Positions 54,039 through 63,107 of a stretch of 64,000 bases of DNA are shown piece by piece. The notes beneath the pieces were generated by a model. The model was given only the letters and a program-made list of their open reading frames with translations, did no database searches and was not told the DNA's origin. The stretch is from JAPOXR01 sp963664715 (GTDB taxonomy: Bacteria; Pseudomonadota; Alphaproteobacteria; Rhodobacterales; Rhodobacteraceae), in NCBI GenBank assembly GCA_963664715.2, contig CAXXUY010000016.1, forward strand, positions 248,001-312,000, given 5' to 3'. Position 1 is the stretch's first letter. Each line of letters opens with the position of its first letter. Made by a program: the position numbers and the translations under genes.

Positions 54039-55195
54039 CCGACGGCTAAGCCGGTTGCGATTGAACAGAGTCGATTGCCCTGGCCGGTCGGGGCAATCGG
54101 GTACAACCGTCGGACTCGCGGCACGACTGGGAATTCCGGCCGCAGCGTTGCTGGTCCTTGCTGCCTGCAACCCGGACCTCAGGGGTGATGCAATCACCCG
54201 GCCATTTTTCACGAGCCAGCCAGCCGAGGTTGCGGAGACTGCTTCTGCCGAAACTGTTGAACAAACAAGTTCCGTCCCGTTCCAGCAACAGGATTACGTG
54301 GTGGCCCGGGAAGGAGACACCATTCGCCTCATCGCCGAGAGGCATGGATTGGATCCGGGCCGGATCGCAGAGTTCAACGGGCTCTATGTCGACGATTCTC
54401 TCGAAGCAGGTCGGATCATACTCATTCCGGCAGACCAGTCCCGCAGGGCAACCAGTGCCATTACGGAAATTGCCGAATCTGCTATTGCCGAGGCAGAGTC
54501 CGCGTCCGGCACCAGAACAGCAACTGCTCCCAATCCGGGAACCCATGTCGTGAAGGAAGGTGAAACTGTCACCGGAATTGCCAAGCGCTACGGCATCCCC
54601 GAGCAGGAATTGCGACGAGCAAACAATCTGCCAGAGTCCGCGAATCTGGCGGTTGGGGAGGGTACTGGTCATTCCGGAACGACAATTGCCGAACGCGGGG
54701 CTGCAGCTTTCCTCACCGATCGAGGTTTCAGATGTCGATCTCCCGCCGCCTCCCAGCAGCAACCAGCCACTCCCGGATGCGCCCTTAACGGCAGAACTGC
54801 CGCAGTCACCGAATCTGGGACAGTTCCGTACCGAGCAGTCCCAATCCCGTTTCCTTATGCCTGTAGATGGAGAGATCATCCGGGCCTATTCGGGCAAGGG
54901 TGGCAATGAAGGAATCGACATTTCGGCACCGGAAGGTACATCTGTTGTTGCCGCAGCCGATGGAGAGATCGCCCTGGTATCGAACAACTCCGACGATACG
55001 GCAATCCTGCTGATCAGGCATCCGAATGACATCTTTACGGTCTATGCCAACCTGAAGGGCGTATCGCTGCGAACCGGCGTGCTGGTCACCAGGGGACAGA
55101 CCGTCGGACAGATCGCCGGTGGAGACAAGCAGTTCCTCCATTTCGAAGTCAGGATAGGTACCCAGAGCACCGATCCGGTCCCCTATATCTCCTGA
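54031..55195 (+). pseudogene. NlpD-like LysM/M23 lipoprotein, single-base frameshift
   Basis: The 5' part encodes a lipoprotein signal with lipobox LVLAAC and two LysM domains (YVVAREGDTIRLIAERHG and HVVKEGETVTGIAKRYGI). The 3' part, in the +2 frame, encodes a linker and a degenerate LytM/M23 domain (GNEGIDISAPEGTSVVAAADGEI, LHFEVRIGTQSTDP). The frames join at a GGGG run (54655-54658): dropping one G reads through as LAVG-RVLVIPERQ, the expected second LysM end. The first His of the M23 metal site is absent, as in NlpD amidase activators. Whether this is a real mutation or a sequencing error in the homopolymer is open. Position after pcm is the normal one for nlpD. Confidence 0.85.
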
Positions 55196-55234
55196 GTTCC
55201 GTCTACCAACACAGATCACTGTGCAGGTGGAGAG

Positions 55235-55982
55235 ACGGCCAGGTCGAAGATTGCCCTGATTACCGGTGCCGGTTCGGGAATTGGAAGAGCATCCGCACTT
55301 TCTCCGGGTCGCGCGGGATTCTCCTTGGTTTTGACGGGACGCAGATGGGAACCGCTTGAAGAAACAACACTGGCAGCCACTCCGGCCACGTGTCAGGTTA
55401 CACCGTGTGACATTTCAGACCCTTCGAGAGTCGAGGAATTGTTTGCCCTGATCCAGGCTGAACACGGACGGCTTGACCGGCTCTTCAACAATGCGGGCGT
55501 TTCACCGCCGGGGGTCGCCATGGATGAACTTGACGTTGAGGATTGGAGGTGCTGCGTGGACACGAATCTGACCGGTTCGTTTCTCTGTGCCCGTCAGGCA
55601 TTCAGGATCATGAAGACGCAAGACCGAAGGGCGGGCGGATCATCATCAACGGCTCAATATCGGCCCAAGTTCCCCGACCGAACAGTGTTGCATACACCGT
55701 GACGAAGCACGCCATCACCGGATCGACAAAAACGATTTCGCTGGACGGAAGGGCCTGCGATATTGCCTGCGGGCAGATAGACATCGGCAACGCAGGAACG
55801 GAATTGCTGCCAAGTTTCCTTCGGGCGTGCCACGGGCTTCTGGTGAAATCCGTCCCGAACCCGTATTAGATGTCGACCACTGCGGCGACGCCGTCGCCTT
55901 CATGGCTGGCTTGCCGCTCGAAACCAACATCCGGTTTCTGACGATCATGGCCACGAAAATGCCGTATATCGGCAGGGGATAG
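55235..55982 (+). pseudogene. Decayed short-chain dehydrogenase gene
   Basis: Reading across frames recovers a complete SDR: ARSKIALITGAGSGIGRA near the start, NNAGVS, NGSISAQ with the catalytic Ser, YTVTKHA with Tyr and Lys, and an end at MATKMPYIGRG followed by TAG. The expected ATG before GCCAGG is ACG at 55235, with a GGTGGAGAG ribosome-binding site still in place. The frame is broken near 55617-55625 (frame 2 to 1) and again near 55810-55815 (1 to 3), each explained by loss of one base. The lost start codon is a substitution and argues for genuine decay, not only read errors. Confidence 0.8.
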
Positions 55983-55994
55983 TCCGGCCCGCTG

Positions 55995-56843
55995 TCACGG
56001 CCTCTCTTCCGTTTGCTTCCTCCCTGCCAAATGAACGAAATACTGCCAGGCAACGCGGCCGGATCTCGCGCCTCTGGTCTGCTGCCATTCGATCGCACCG
56101 TCTGTCAGATCGCGGCGGGTGACAGCCAGTTCCCCATGAGCACAGTAGCGGGCCACCATTTCAAGGTATTCCGCCTGCGTGCAGGGATGAAACCCCAGCC
56201 ACAATCCGAACCGGTCGGAAAGTGAGATCTTCTCGTCTGCGGCTTCGGACGGGCTGATTGCCGTAGACCGCTCATTCTCGATCATGTCCCTCGGCATCAG
56301 GTGACGGCGGTTCGACGTTGCGTAGAAGACAACATTGCGCGAGCGCCCTTCCACTCCACCATCAAGAACCGCCTTCAGGGACTTGTAGTGGTGATCGTCA
56401 TAGGAAAAGGAGAGATCGTCGCAGAACAGAATGAACTTGCACGACGACGCCCTGAGTATCCCGAGCAGGCCCGACAGTGAGCTGATGTCCTCTCGCTGCA
56501 ACTCGACGAGTTTGAGATTGTCAAAATCCTGCAACACCAGAGCGTGGACGGCCTTGACCAGAGATGACTTTCCCATTCCCCTTGCACCCCAAAGCAGCGC
56601 ATTGTTCGCCATATTGCCGCTTGCAAAGGTCCGGGTATTCTCGATCAGGGTCGACTTCGCCCGATCAATCCCGACAAGAAGTGTAATGTCGACCCTGTTG
56701 ACATCGTGAACAGGCTCAAGCCGGTCCGGGCCAGTTTTCCAGGTGAATACATCGGTTACGTCGAGATCCGGCACTGCTGAAGGTGATGGACACAGGCGTT
56801 CAAGCGCCTCCGCGATACGGGCGAGTTCAGTATGATCCGTCAC
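55995..56843 (-). CDS. DUF815 family AAA+ ATPase
   Basis: 282 residues. The Walker A reads WGARGMGKSSLVKA, Walker B ILFCDDLSFSYDD, and sensor-type ATSNRRHLMPRDM follows, typical of the DUF815 ATP-binding family found near sec, tat and nlpD genes in Rhodobacterales. Function unknown. The start is GTG 56843 (MTDHTELARIAEAL), with GGGGGA 6 nt upstream; extension to 56927 adds unconserved residues. Confidence 0.86.
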   Translation of the reverse strand: MTDHTELARIAEALERLCPSPSAVPDLDVTDVFTWKTGPDRLEPVHDVNRVDITLLVGIDRAKSTLIENTRTFASGNMANNALLWGARGMGKSSLVKAVHALVLQDFDNLKLVELQREDISSLSGLLGILRASSCKFILFCDDLSFSYDDHHYKSLKAVLDGGVEGRSRNVVFYATSNRRHLMPRDMIENERSTAISPSEAADEKISLSDRFGLWLGFHPCTQAEYLEMVARYCAHGELAVTRRDLTDGAIEWQQTRGARSGRVAWQYFVHLAGRKQTEERP

Positions 56844-56964
56844 GACAAATCCCCCAATTCGAATTCCGAGACACTGCTGGTTCGGGTTCCAGTCAAGACA
56901 TCTCCACCAGACCAGTCGCGCTGGCAAGACAGGCCATCAACCACTTCCCCGAGGATCTCGGGAA

Positions 56965-56980
56965 CCCCCCGGGGGGGGGG
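56965..56980. repeat. C6G10 homopolymer junction
   Basis: Six C residues (56965-56970) followed directly by ten G residues (56971-56980) in the 290-nt region between the DUF815 gene and tatC. It is the longest homopolymer I see in the window and lies about 1 kb from two frameshifted genes. It may be hypervariable or a base-calling artefact. Confidence 0.8.
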
Positions 56981-57133
56981 TTCACTGAACAGGCGCGGGG
57001 TGTCCGGTGCCGGTTCATTTGCCAGTCTGCATGCATCCATGCGCTGACACAACGAGTTGCCGGGCGGGCTGATGCCCGATAGCGGGTTTCTTCGGCATGG
57101 GTCCACGCCAACCAGACACGTGCGAAGCGGGAA

Positions 57134-58027
57134 TTATGATTGACTGTGTTCTTCGTTTGGAAGGTCGATATCGGTTTTGTCGTCGACGGAATCTTCTTCA
57201 TCGTCAAACACGAGCCCCTCCTCTCTCAGGCGCTTGTCCCTCCGTTTTTCGACACGCCGGACCAACCAGATGGACACTTCGTAAAGTCCATAGACCACGA
57301 CAAACAAGATCACCTGCGTAATCACGTCGGGCGGGGTCACGACCGCGGCCAGGGTCAGGATCCCAACGACAGCATATTTCCGAACCTGTCCAAGCCCCTC
57401 TGACGATACCAGACCGGCCTTCCCCATCAAGGTCAGCAGGACGGGAAGTTGAAAGCAGAGGCCGAAGGCCAGTATGAACTTGATCGTCAATGTCAGGTAT
57501 TCGGCCACCGATCCCTGGAACGTAATTCCCGCCTCGGCAGCAAAGACATCTGCAGAAACATCGTCTCCGGTCTCGGAGAACTGCTGAAACCCGAGGAAGA
57601 AGTCGAATGCCAACGGGATGACGATGTAGAACGCGAACGCAGCACCGATGAGGAACATGACCGGGGACGCGATGAGAAACGGCAAGAAGGCGTGCTTTTC
57701 GGTCTTGTACAATCCCGGGGCAACAAACCGCCACAACTGGTGCCCGATTATGGGAAACGAAAGGACGAGGCCACCCATCAACGATATCTTGATGGCCACA
57801 AAAAACCCTTCCTGCAACTTGATCAGGATCAAGCCGCAATCCTGGTTGCGCAACTGAAGCGCGTCACAGATCGGCTGGGTCAGGAAATTGAAAATGGGGT
57901 TCCAGACAGTGAAGGATATGACCATACCCACCGCGAATGCGAGCACCGACCTGATCAGCCGAGTCCGAAGCTCGGTAAGATGCTCGATCAGTGGAGCCTT
58001 CGAATCCTCAATGTCGTCTGAACTCAT
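57134..58027 (-). CDS. tatC: Twin-arginine translocase subunit TatC
   Basis: 297 residues, six transmembrane helices. It recognises the twin-arginine signal peptide. Conserved features are the N-terminal PLIEHLTELRTRLIRS (with the conserved Glu and Arg), the loop around FVAPGLYKTEKHAFLPF, and a cytoplasmic C-terminal tail of about 50 residues rich in Asp and Glu. Overlaps tatB by ATGA. Order tatA-tatB-tatC. Confidence 0.96.
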   Translation of the reverse strand: MSSDDIEDSKAPLIEHLTELRTRLIRSVLAFAVGMVISFTVWNPIFNFLTQPICDALQLRNQDCGLILIKLQEGFFVAIKISLMGGLVLSFPIIGHQLWRFVAPGLYKTEKHAFLPFLIASPVMFLIGAAFAFYIVIPLAFDFFLGFQQFSETGDDVSADVFAAEAGITFQGSVAEYLTLTIKFILAFGLCFQLPVLLTLMGKAGLVSSEGLGQVRKYAVVGILTLAAVVTPPDVITQVILFVVVYGLYEVSIWLVRRVEKRRDKRLREEGLVFDDEEDSVDDKTDIDLPNEEHSQS

Positions 58028-58557
58028 TCCGAACCCTTGGTTGAGTTTCTCTCGGAATTCTCACTCTGGTCCGGTTCCTGCAGGCCGTCATCCGATTGCT
58101 TTGCCTCCCGGCTGGAGTCAGTGGCTGATCCGGCATCTTGCGGCGCACTGGCGTCAGCGGCATCCTCTCCCGAATCGGATGTCATGCCTTCACTCGGCCT
58201 GCTCTCGGCAGCAGTTCCTCCTGGCGGCGGCGCCGATTCATCCTCTTTCGTGCCGCTGTCTTCCTTTGCATCAAGTCCGGAAGCCCACCCCTTCTGGAAT
58301 TTCCTGGCAGATTCCTGGACTTTGTCCAGGCCAAGGCTTCGTGTAGAAGTGGCATGCCGCAAGTCCTTTGCAACGTCCTTTACCCCGGTCTCGTCCGCTG
58401 CCTGTTCCATGGTGCGCTGGAACTCTCTCGCCATTGACCGCATTTTCGCCGTGAATCTTCCGAGCGTGCGGAACATTCCCGGCAGATCCTTCGGCCCCAC
58501 AACGATCAGCGCGACCACACCGATCAGTATGAGTTCAGTCCAGCCAATATCAAACAT
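58024..58557 (-). CDS. tatB: Twin-arginine translocase subunit TatB
   Basis: 177 residues. A single N-terminal helix with the FDIGWTELILIGVVALIVVGPKDLP hallmark and an amphipathic helix (FRTLGRFTAKMRSMAREFQ), then a long acidic, low-complexity tail typical of alphaproteobacterial TatB. Forms the substrate-receptor complex with TatC. 17 nt downstream of tatA. Confidence 0.95.
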   Translation of the reverse strand: MFDIGWTELILIGVVALIVVGPKDLPGMFRTLGRFTAKMRSMAREFQRTMEQAADETGVKDVAKDLRHATSTRSLGLDKVQESARKFQKGWASGLDAKEDSGTKEDESAPPPGGTAAESRPSEGMTSDSGEDAADASAPQDAGSATDSSREAKQSDDGLQEPDQSENSERNSTKGSE

Positions 58558-58574
58558 GGCGCGGCAGTCTGAAT

Positions 58575-58790
58575 TCAGGTGCTGGTCTTTTCAGATTCCG
58601 GAGTAATGTCCTTGGCCTCATCGACGGCAGCAGATTCAAGCTCCTTCTTCCCTTCGGCCACGCCCTTCTTGAAGGATGAAATGCCCTTGCCAACCTCACC
58701 CATGAGTGACGCGATCTTTCCCCTGCCGAAGAGAACGAGCACCACGACCACGATCAGTATCAGTCCTGGCAGTCCAATATTGTTCAACAT
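58575..58790 (-). CDS. tatA: Twin-arginine translocase subunit TatA
   Basis: 71 residues. It polymerises to form the protein-conducting pore. Short helix with LPGLILIVVVVLVLFGRGKI, followed by an amphipathic helix (LMGEVGKGISSFKKGV). Start at ATG 58790 with GGGAG about 7 nt upstream; the frame extends upstream to 58931, but the added residues do not resemble TatA. Confidence 0.93.
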   Translation of the reverse strand: MLNNIGLPGLILIVVVVLVLFGRGKIASLMGEVGKGISSFKKGVAEGKKELESAAVDEAKDITPESEKTST

Positions 58791-59126
58791 CAAGTTTCTC
58801 CCGCGTGCAGGCGAATCGGGCCAATGCCCGTTCGCCAGTTCACCTGACCCAATGACATAATACCTTGGCGGCGCGATTGAAAGTCCGACCGAAATCACAA
58901 CTGCAAAACCGGCCTGCAAAGTGACGAACAAGCACGGCTACACCGGTTGCTCCAATGACTTTTCTTGTCTGCCTGCGCCAGCCCCTGGCAGGTTTACGAG
59001 GTCTTGTTCCTGCTCTTGGCCGAAATCGGGGAGGGTTGCACGCGACCGGGGAGATGTCCCCGACAGGCATTCAGACAATCACCGGTTGAGTCAATTGCCA
59101 GCAACTGAATCGAATGCATGCAGACT
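58791..59126. other. Intergenic region upstream of tatA
   Basis: About 336 nt between the tat operon and the end of the ABC ATPase gene, both on the minus strand. The short frames here are unrecognisable. It should hold the tatABC promoter; I could not define one with confidence. Confidence 0.5.
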
Positions 59127-60320
59127 TCAGTTCAGGCCGGTTTCAGGCTTGCTGTCTTCGCCTTCGGACACTCCGTATTCGCCATCTGTCTGATCCAGAG
59201 AATTCGGGTTCAGGTATGGATTGGCTATCCGACTCTGAACGGTGCAAGGAAACATGAAGTATTTGTCACGCCGGATGCTGAGCCAGAGGGGTGTTCCGGG
59301 ACGAGGCAGGAACACCGACGGCACCTCGGCCTTCACCAATGATTGATCAAATTCCATGCGAAACTCGACCAGGCTCGAGTTACCTACATATCTGGCAGTC
59401 TCTACGACACCCTTGGCAGCAACCCCGTCCCGATCAGTCGGAACCGGCCCGCTGCCGTTCCTGTCAAAGTCAATTCGTATGTGCTGAGGTCTAATCATGA
59501 TTTCGACATCCGCGCCGTCAACAAGACCGGTTGCCGGAAACAGTCCGAACGGAGTATCGACCACGCGCCCCCGGACCACCCCATGAACCAGGTTGACTTC
59601 GGAAAAGAACTCTGCCGCCTTGCGATCAACCGGATTGTTGTAGACTTCATAGGGTGCACCGGTCTGGATAACCTTCCCTGCCCGCATCAGCGCTATCTGG
59701 TCGCCGGTCAACATTGCCTCGACCGGTTCGTGGGTCACCAGCACAACAGCTGCGGCTTCTTCCCTGAGCAAAGACAGCATCTGATCACGAACCTCGTCCC
59801 GCAACCGGTTGTCGAGATTCGAGAATGGTTCGTCCATCAGCATGATTTTTGGGCGCGGCGCCAATGCCCTGGCGAGTGCGATTCGCTGCTGCTCACCTCC
59901 TGACAATTCGTGCGGATACCTGTCCCGGGCATCCCAGAGCATGACCTTTCGCAGCAGGCTCTCGACCCTTGCCTGACGATTGCTCTTACCGCCCCTGACT
60001 CCAAAGGCAACGTTTTCGGCGACGGTTATGTGCGGAAACAGCGAAAAGTCCTGGAAGAGCAGACCAACGGAACGATTTTCGGGTGGCAAGTGTCGCCGTT
60101 TGTCCGATACGACAATCCCGTCAATGCTGACCGATCCCGAATTCTGCCGTTCAATCCCGGCCAGGATCCTCAATGTGGTCGATTTGCCGCAGCCGGACGG
60201 TCCAAGCAGGCAAAGGACTTCGCCCTGCATGGTCTCGACCGACAAGTCCGATACCACATCGGTCACGCCGATCTTTCGAGTGAGCCCTTTAGCCTGTAGC
60301 CGGGGAACCCTTGAATTCAC
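59127..60320 (-). CDS. ABC transporter ATP-binding protein, Fe(III)/polyamine-type, orphan
   Basis: 397 residues. Walker A GPSGCGKST at 40-48, signature LSGGEQQRIALARAL, Walker B IMLMDEPFSNLD, and H-loop VTHEPVEAML. A C-terminal TOBE-like domain follows about residue 240 (EIMIRPQHIRIDF). It resembles FbpC and related iron or sulfate/polyamine ATPases. No permease or binding-protein gene lies beside it, so its partners are elsewhere. The last about 30 residues are acidic and not family-like. Confidence 0.88.
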   Translation of the reverse strand: MNSRVPRLQAKGLTRKIGVTDVVSDLSVETMQGEVLCLLGPSGCGKSTTLRILAGIERQNSGSVSIDGIVVSDKRRHLPPENRSVGLLFQDFSLFPHITVAENVAFGVRGGKSNRQARVESLLRKVMLWDARDRYPHELSGGEQQRIALARALAPRPKIMLMDEPFSNLDNRLRDEVRDQMLSLLREEAAAVVLVTHEPVEAMLTGDQIALMRAGKVIQTGAPYEVYNNPVDRKAAEFFSEVNLVHGVVRGRVVDTPFGLFPATGLVDGADVEIMIRPQHIRIDFDRNGSGPVPTDRDGVAAKGVVETARYVGNSSLVEFRMEFDQSLVKAEVPSVFLPRPGTPLWLSIRRDKYFMFPCTVQSRIANPYLNPNSLDQTDGEYGVSEGEDSKPETGLN

Positions 60321-60531
60321 TTGATTGAAGCCGCCGTATTAATACCTGAGTAAATCAATAAACTACTTTGCGTCAATTTCAAGCCACGCCGGAGGATACG
60401 TTGCCTTCACCGGATTTGTCGGCATGCGCCCTGAAGACGCCGGGCGCCACCACAATCGGAACGGCTGGAACCAGACCGGTGCAACTGGCCGGGTTTCGGA
60501 CGCACAAGGTCCGCATGACCGTCACCGGTCA

Positions 60532-61311
60532 TCAAATGGTGATATTCGTTGATCCACCATCAAGCAGAATATTCTGCCCCACGATGTAGCCCGCATGGAC
60601 GGAGCACAGGAATGCACATGCTGCGCCGAATTCCTGTGCCGTTCCGTACCGTTTGGCCGGAACGGATTTCTCGCGCCTTGCCCTGACTTCCTCGGGAGTC
60701 AGGCCCTCCTGTTTTGCCGCAGCCGAATCGAGAGCCACCGCCCGGTCCGTGTCATGGATCCCCGGCAACAGGTTGTTGATCGTGACGCCGTGATCGGCAA
60801 CCTGCCTGGACGTACCGGCAACGTAGCCGGTGAGTCCGGTACGCGCACTGTTTGAAAGTCCCAGCACGCCGATTGGCGCCCGAACCGACATCGAAGTGAT
60901 ATTGACGACCCTTCCCCACTGCTTGTTCATCATCGATGGAAGAACCCTTTTCATCAGGTCTATCGGTGCCAGCATGTTTGCATCAAGTGCAGCGATGAAG
61001 TCAGTTCGGTCCCAGTCGCTCCACAGTCCAGGCGGTGGTCCGCCAGCATTTGTGACGAGGATGTCGGGATAGGGCACGGACTTCAGGAGCGAATTCCTAC
61101 CTTCCTCTGTCGTTACGTCCCCCGGCGCCGTCAAGACCTTGACACCATGTCGTGATCTCATGAACTCGGCAGTGTTCTCAAGAGCGTCCCGGCCTCTGGC
61201 ACCGATGACAAGGTTCACGCCAGCCTGCGCCAGCGCTTCGGCACAGCCTCTTCCAAGCCCCTTCGAACCTGCACTGACAACCGCCCATTTACCGGAAATG
61301 CCTAAGTCCAT
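60532..61311 (-). CDS. SDR family protein with atypical active site
   Basis: 259 residues. Rossmann start GKWAVVSAGSKGLGRG (cofactor site at 15-22), NAGG, and the catalytic strand NITSMSVRAP with Ser140 present. The Tyr is replaced by Ser153 and the Lys by Arg157 in GLSNSARTG, a pattern seen in a divergent but recurrent SDR group (SNSxR in place of YxxxK). ATG 61311 is preceded by GAGG 7 nt upstream; the frame to 61383 is unrelated. Substrate unknown. Confidence 0.85.
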   Translation of the reverse strand: MDLGISGKWAVVSAGSKGLGRGCAEALAQAGVNLVIGARGRDALENTAEFMRSRHGVKVLTAPGDVTTEEGRNSLLKSVPYPDILVTNAGGPPPGLWSDWDRTDFIAALDANMLAPIDLMKRVLPSMMNKQWGRVVNITSMSVRAPIGVLGLSNSARTGLTGYVAGTSRQVADHGVTINNLLPGIHDTDRAVALDSAAAKQEGLTPEEVRARREKSVPAKRYGTAQEFGAACAFLCSVHAGYIVGQNILLDGGSTNITI

Positions 61312-61653
61312 TTCAAATCCTCGATGCCTTTGGCAGGCACGTGTTCCCGCCTGTTCAATTCGACTGGCGAAGACAATTCGCACGCCTGCAAATTGCGTTC
61401 TGTCTGGCTCTGAAGATCCGAACTCCTCACGAACCGGGAACCAGGATACGGTCGCTTTACCGCATTGAAGCCGACGATTTGAAGCGTCCTGCCCTGAAAT
61501 AAACGGAAAAACTACACTCTTGCAATCAAATAGACTTTCAGAAGGCCAAGATTCCGGGGTGCACCGGGCGAATCAGTCGTGTATAGAGCGGGGAGCAGGA
61601 TTCGGCTGCTTCTCGCCGGGAAACTCGCCAAATCTTGTTGCGCAGGCAGTTGA
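61312..61653. other. Intergenic region between the SDR and helicase genes
   Basis: About 340 nt between divergent genes. No gene or RNA recognised; it should contain the promoters of both. Base composition is similar to the surrounding sequence. Confidence 0.5.
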
Positions 61654-63087
61654 GTGATGACTGACCAGACAGAACCGGATCTCCACAAACCAATCAGCTT
61701 TACGGACCTGGGACTGGACGCTTCCGTCGTTGAAGCCGTCGACAAGGCGGGTTATTCTCATCCGACGGAGATCCAGGAGCACGCCATACCGCCCGCATTG
61801 GCCGGCAAGGACGTGCTTGGGATTGCCCAGACCGGAACAGGCAAGACTGCCTCTTTCGTTCTGCCGATGATATCCATGCTGAACCGAGGCCGGGCAAAGG
61901 CAAGAATGCCGAGATCGCTTGTCGTTGCACCGACACGAGAGCTGGCGAGCCAGGTTGCCCAGAACTTTGAATCGTATGCGGTCAGTTCCAATCTCAGGAT
62001 GAGTTTGCTGATCGGCGGGGTCTCGTTCAAAGAGCAACTGGTCAAGATCGACCGCGGGGTCGACGTACTGATCGCAACGCCCGGACGTCTACTTGACCAC
62101 TTTGACCGAGGGAAGCTCCTGCTGTCCGGTGTCAAGGTCCTTGTGATCGACGAAGCAGACCGGATGCTCGATATGGGATTCATTCCCGACATTGAACGAA
62201 TCTTCAGCCTGATTCCGCTCCCCCGCCAGACGTTGTTCTTTTCTGCGACGATGCCTTCGGAAATCGAGCGCCTGATCAATCAAAATCTCTCCAACCCGGT
62301 GCGGGTCGAAGTCACCCGGCGCGCCACGGTATCCTCGGACATTGACCAACTTTGTCTGCTGTTCAAACCGGCGCATCGATCTTCGACATTCAGGGAGAAG
62401 CAGATATTGCTGCGTCGGCAGATAGCCGAGTATGGAAGTGACTTCTCGAAGGCGATTGTATTCTGCAACCGAAAATCGGACGTCGAAATCCTTAGCAAAT
62501 CGATGCAGAAGAACCGTATCGACTGTTCTGCCCTGCACGGGGATCTTGATCAGTCAGTCAGAACCAGGGTCCTGGACGGGTTCAGGAATGGTGAGATACG
62601 AATTCTCATTGCATCCGACGTTGCCGCCAGAGGTCTGGACGTAACGGATGTAAGCCACGTGATCAATTTCGATGTTCCGTCTCACTCTGAAGACTATGTA
62701 CACCGAATTGGGCGGACCGGTCGGGCCGGTCGAACCGGAAAGGCGATCACATTCTGCATCCCTGGTGACAAGAAACATGTCGATTCGATCGAAAAGTTGA
62801 TTGGACGAAAGATCGCCCGGGAAAACATCACCAACCTGACTGAAGAGTCCCAGGAGAAGGTATCCAGAAAAAGAGTGGCCAAGTCGAACGAGCGGAAGGA
62901 ACCGCCAGTGTCAGCCGGAGAGCCTCGCAAGGCTCGCCGCCGCAATTCAAGTGAGGGCGGGAAAGCGGTTGCCGCCAATTCGCCTCTTCCCCCCGTGGAA
63001 GACAATGTCGTGGGAATGGGTGACCACATACCCGAATTCATGACCCGCCAGATCTCAAGCCGTTCGCCGACCCTGACGAATTCTTGA
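61654..63087 (+). CDS. DEAD-box RNA helicase, RhlE-like
   Basis: 477 residues. Q motif near GYSHPTEIQEHAIP, motif I AQTGTGKT at 58-65, Ia PTRELA, motif II DEAD in VIDEADRMLDMGF, motif III SAT, motif VI HRIGRTGRAG. The C-terminal about 90 residues are basic and low-complexity, typical of RhlE-type helicases involved in ribosome assembly or RNA decay. Start GTG 61654 or ATG 61657. Converges on the RNase J gene, 20 nt apart. Confidence 0.94.
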   Translation: MMTDQTEPDLHKPISFTDLGLDASVVEAVDKAGYSHPTEIQEHAIPPALAGKDVLGIAQTGTGKTASFVLPMISMLNRGRAKARMPRSLVVAPTRELASQVAQNFESYAVSSNLRMSLLIGGVSFKEQLVKIDRGVDVLIATPGRLLDHFDRGKLLLSGVKVLVIDEADRMLDMGFIPDIERIFSLIPLPRQTLFFSATMPSEIERLINQNLSNPVRVEVTRRATVSSDIDQLCLLFKPAHRSSTFREKQILLRRQIAEYGSDFSKAIVFCNRKSDVEILSKSMQKNRIDCSALHGDLDQSVRTRVLDGFRNGEIRILIASDVAARGLDVTDVSHVINFDVPSHSEDYVHRIGRTGRAGRTGKAITFCIPGDKKHVDSIEKLIGRKIARENITNLTEESQEKVSRKRVAKSNERKEPPVSAGEPRKARRRNSSEGGKAVAANSPLPPVEDNVVGMGDHIPEFMTRQISSRSPTLTNS

Positions 63088-63107
63088 CAACTGGCGCCGA
63101 CTGACCA

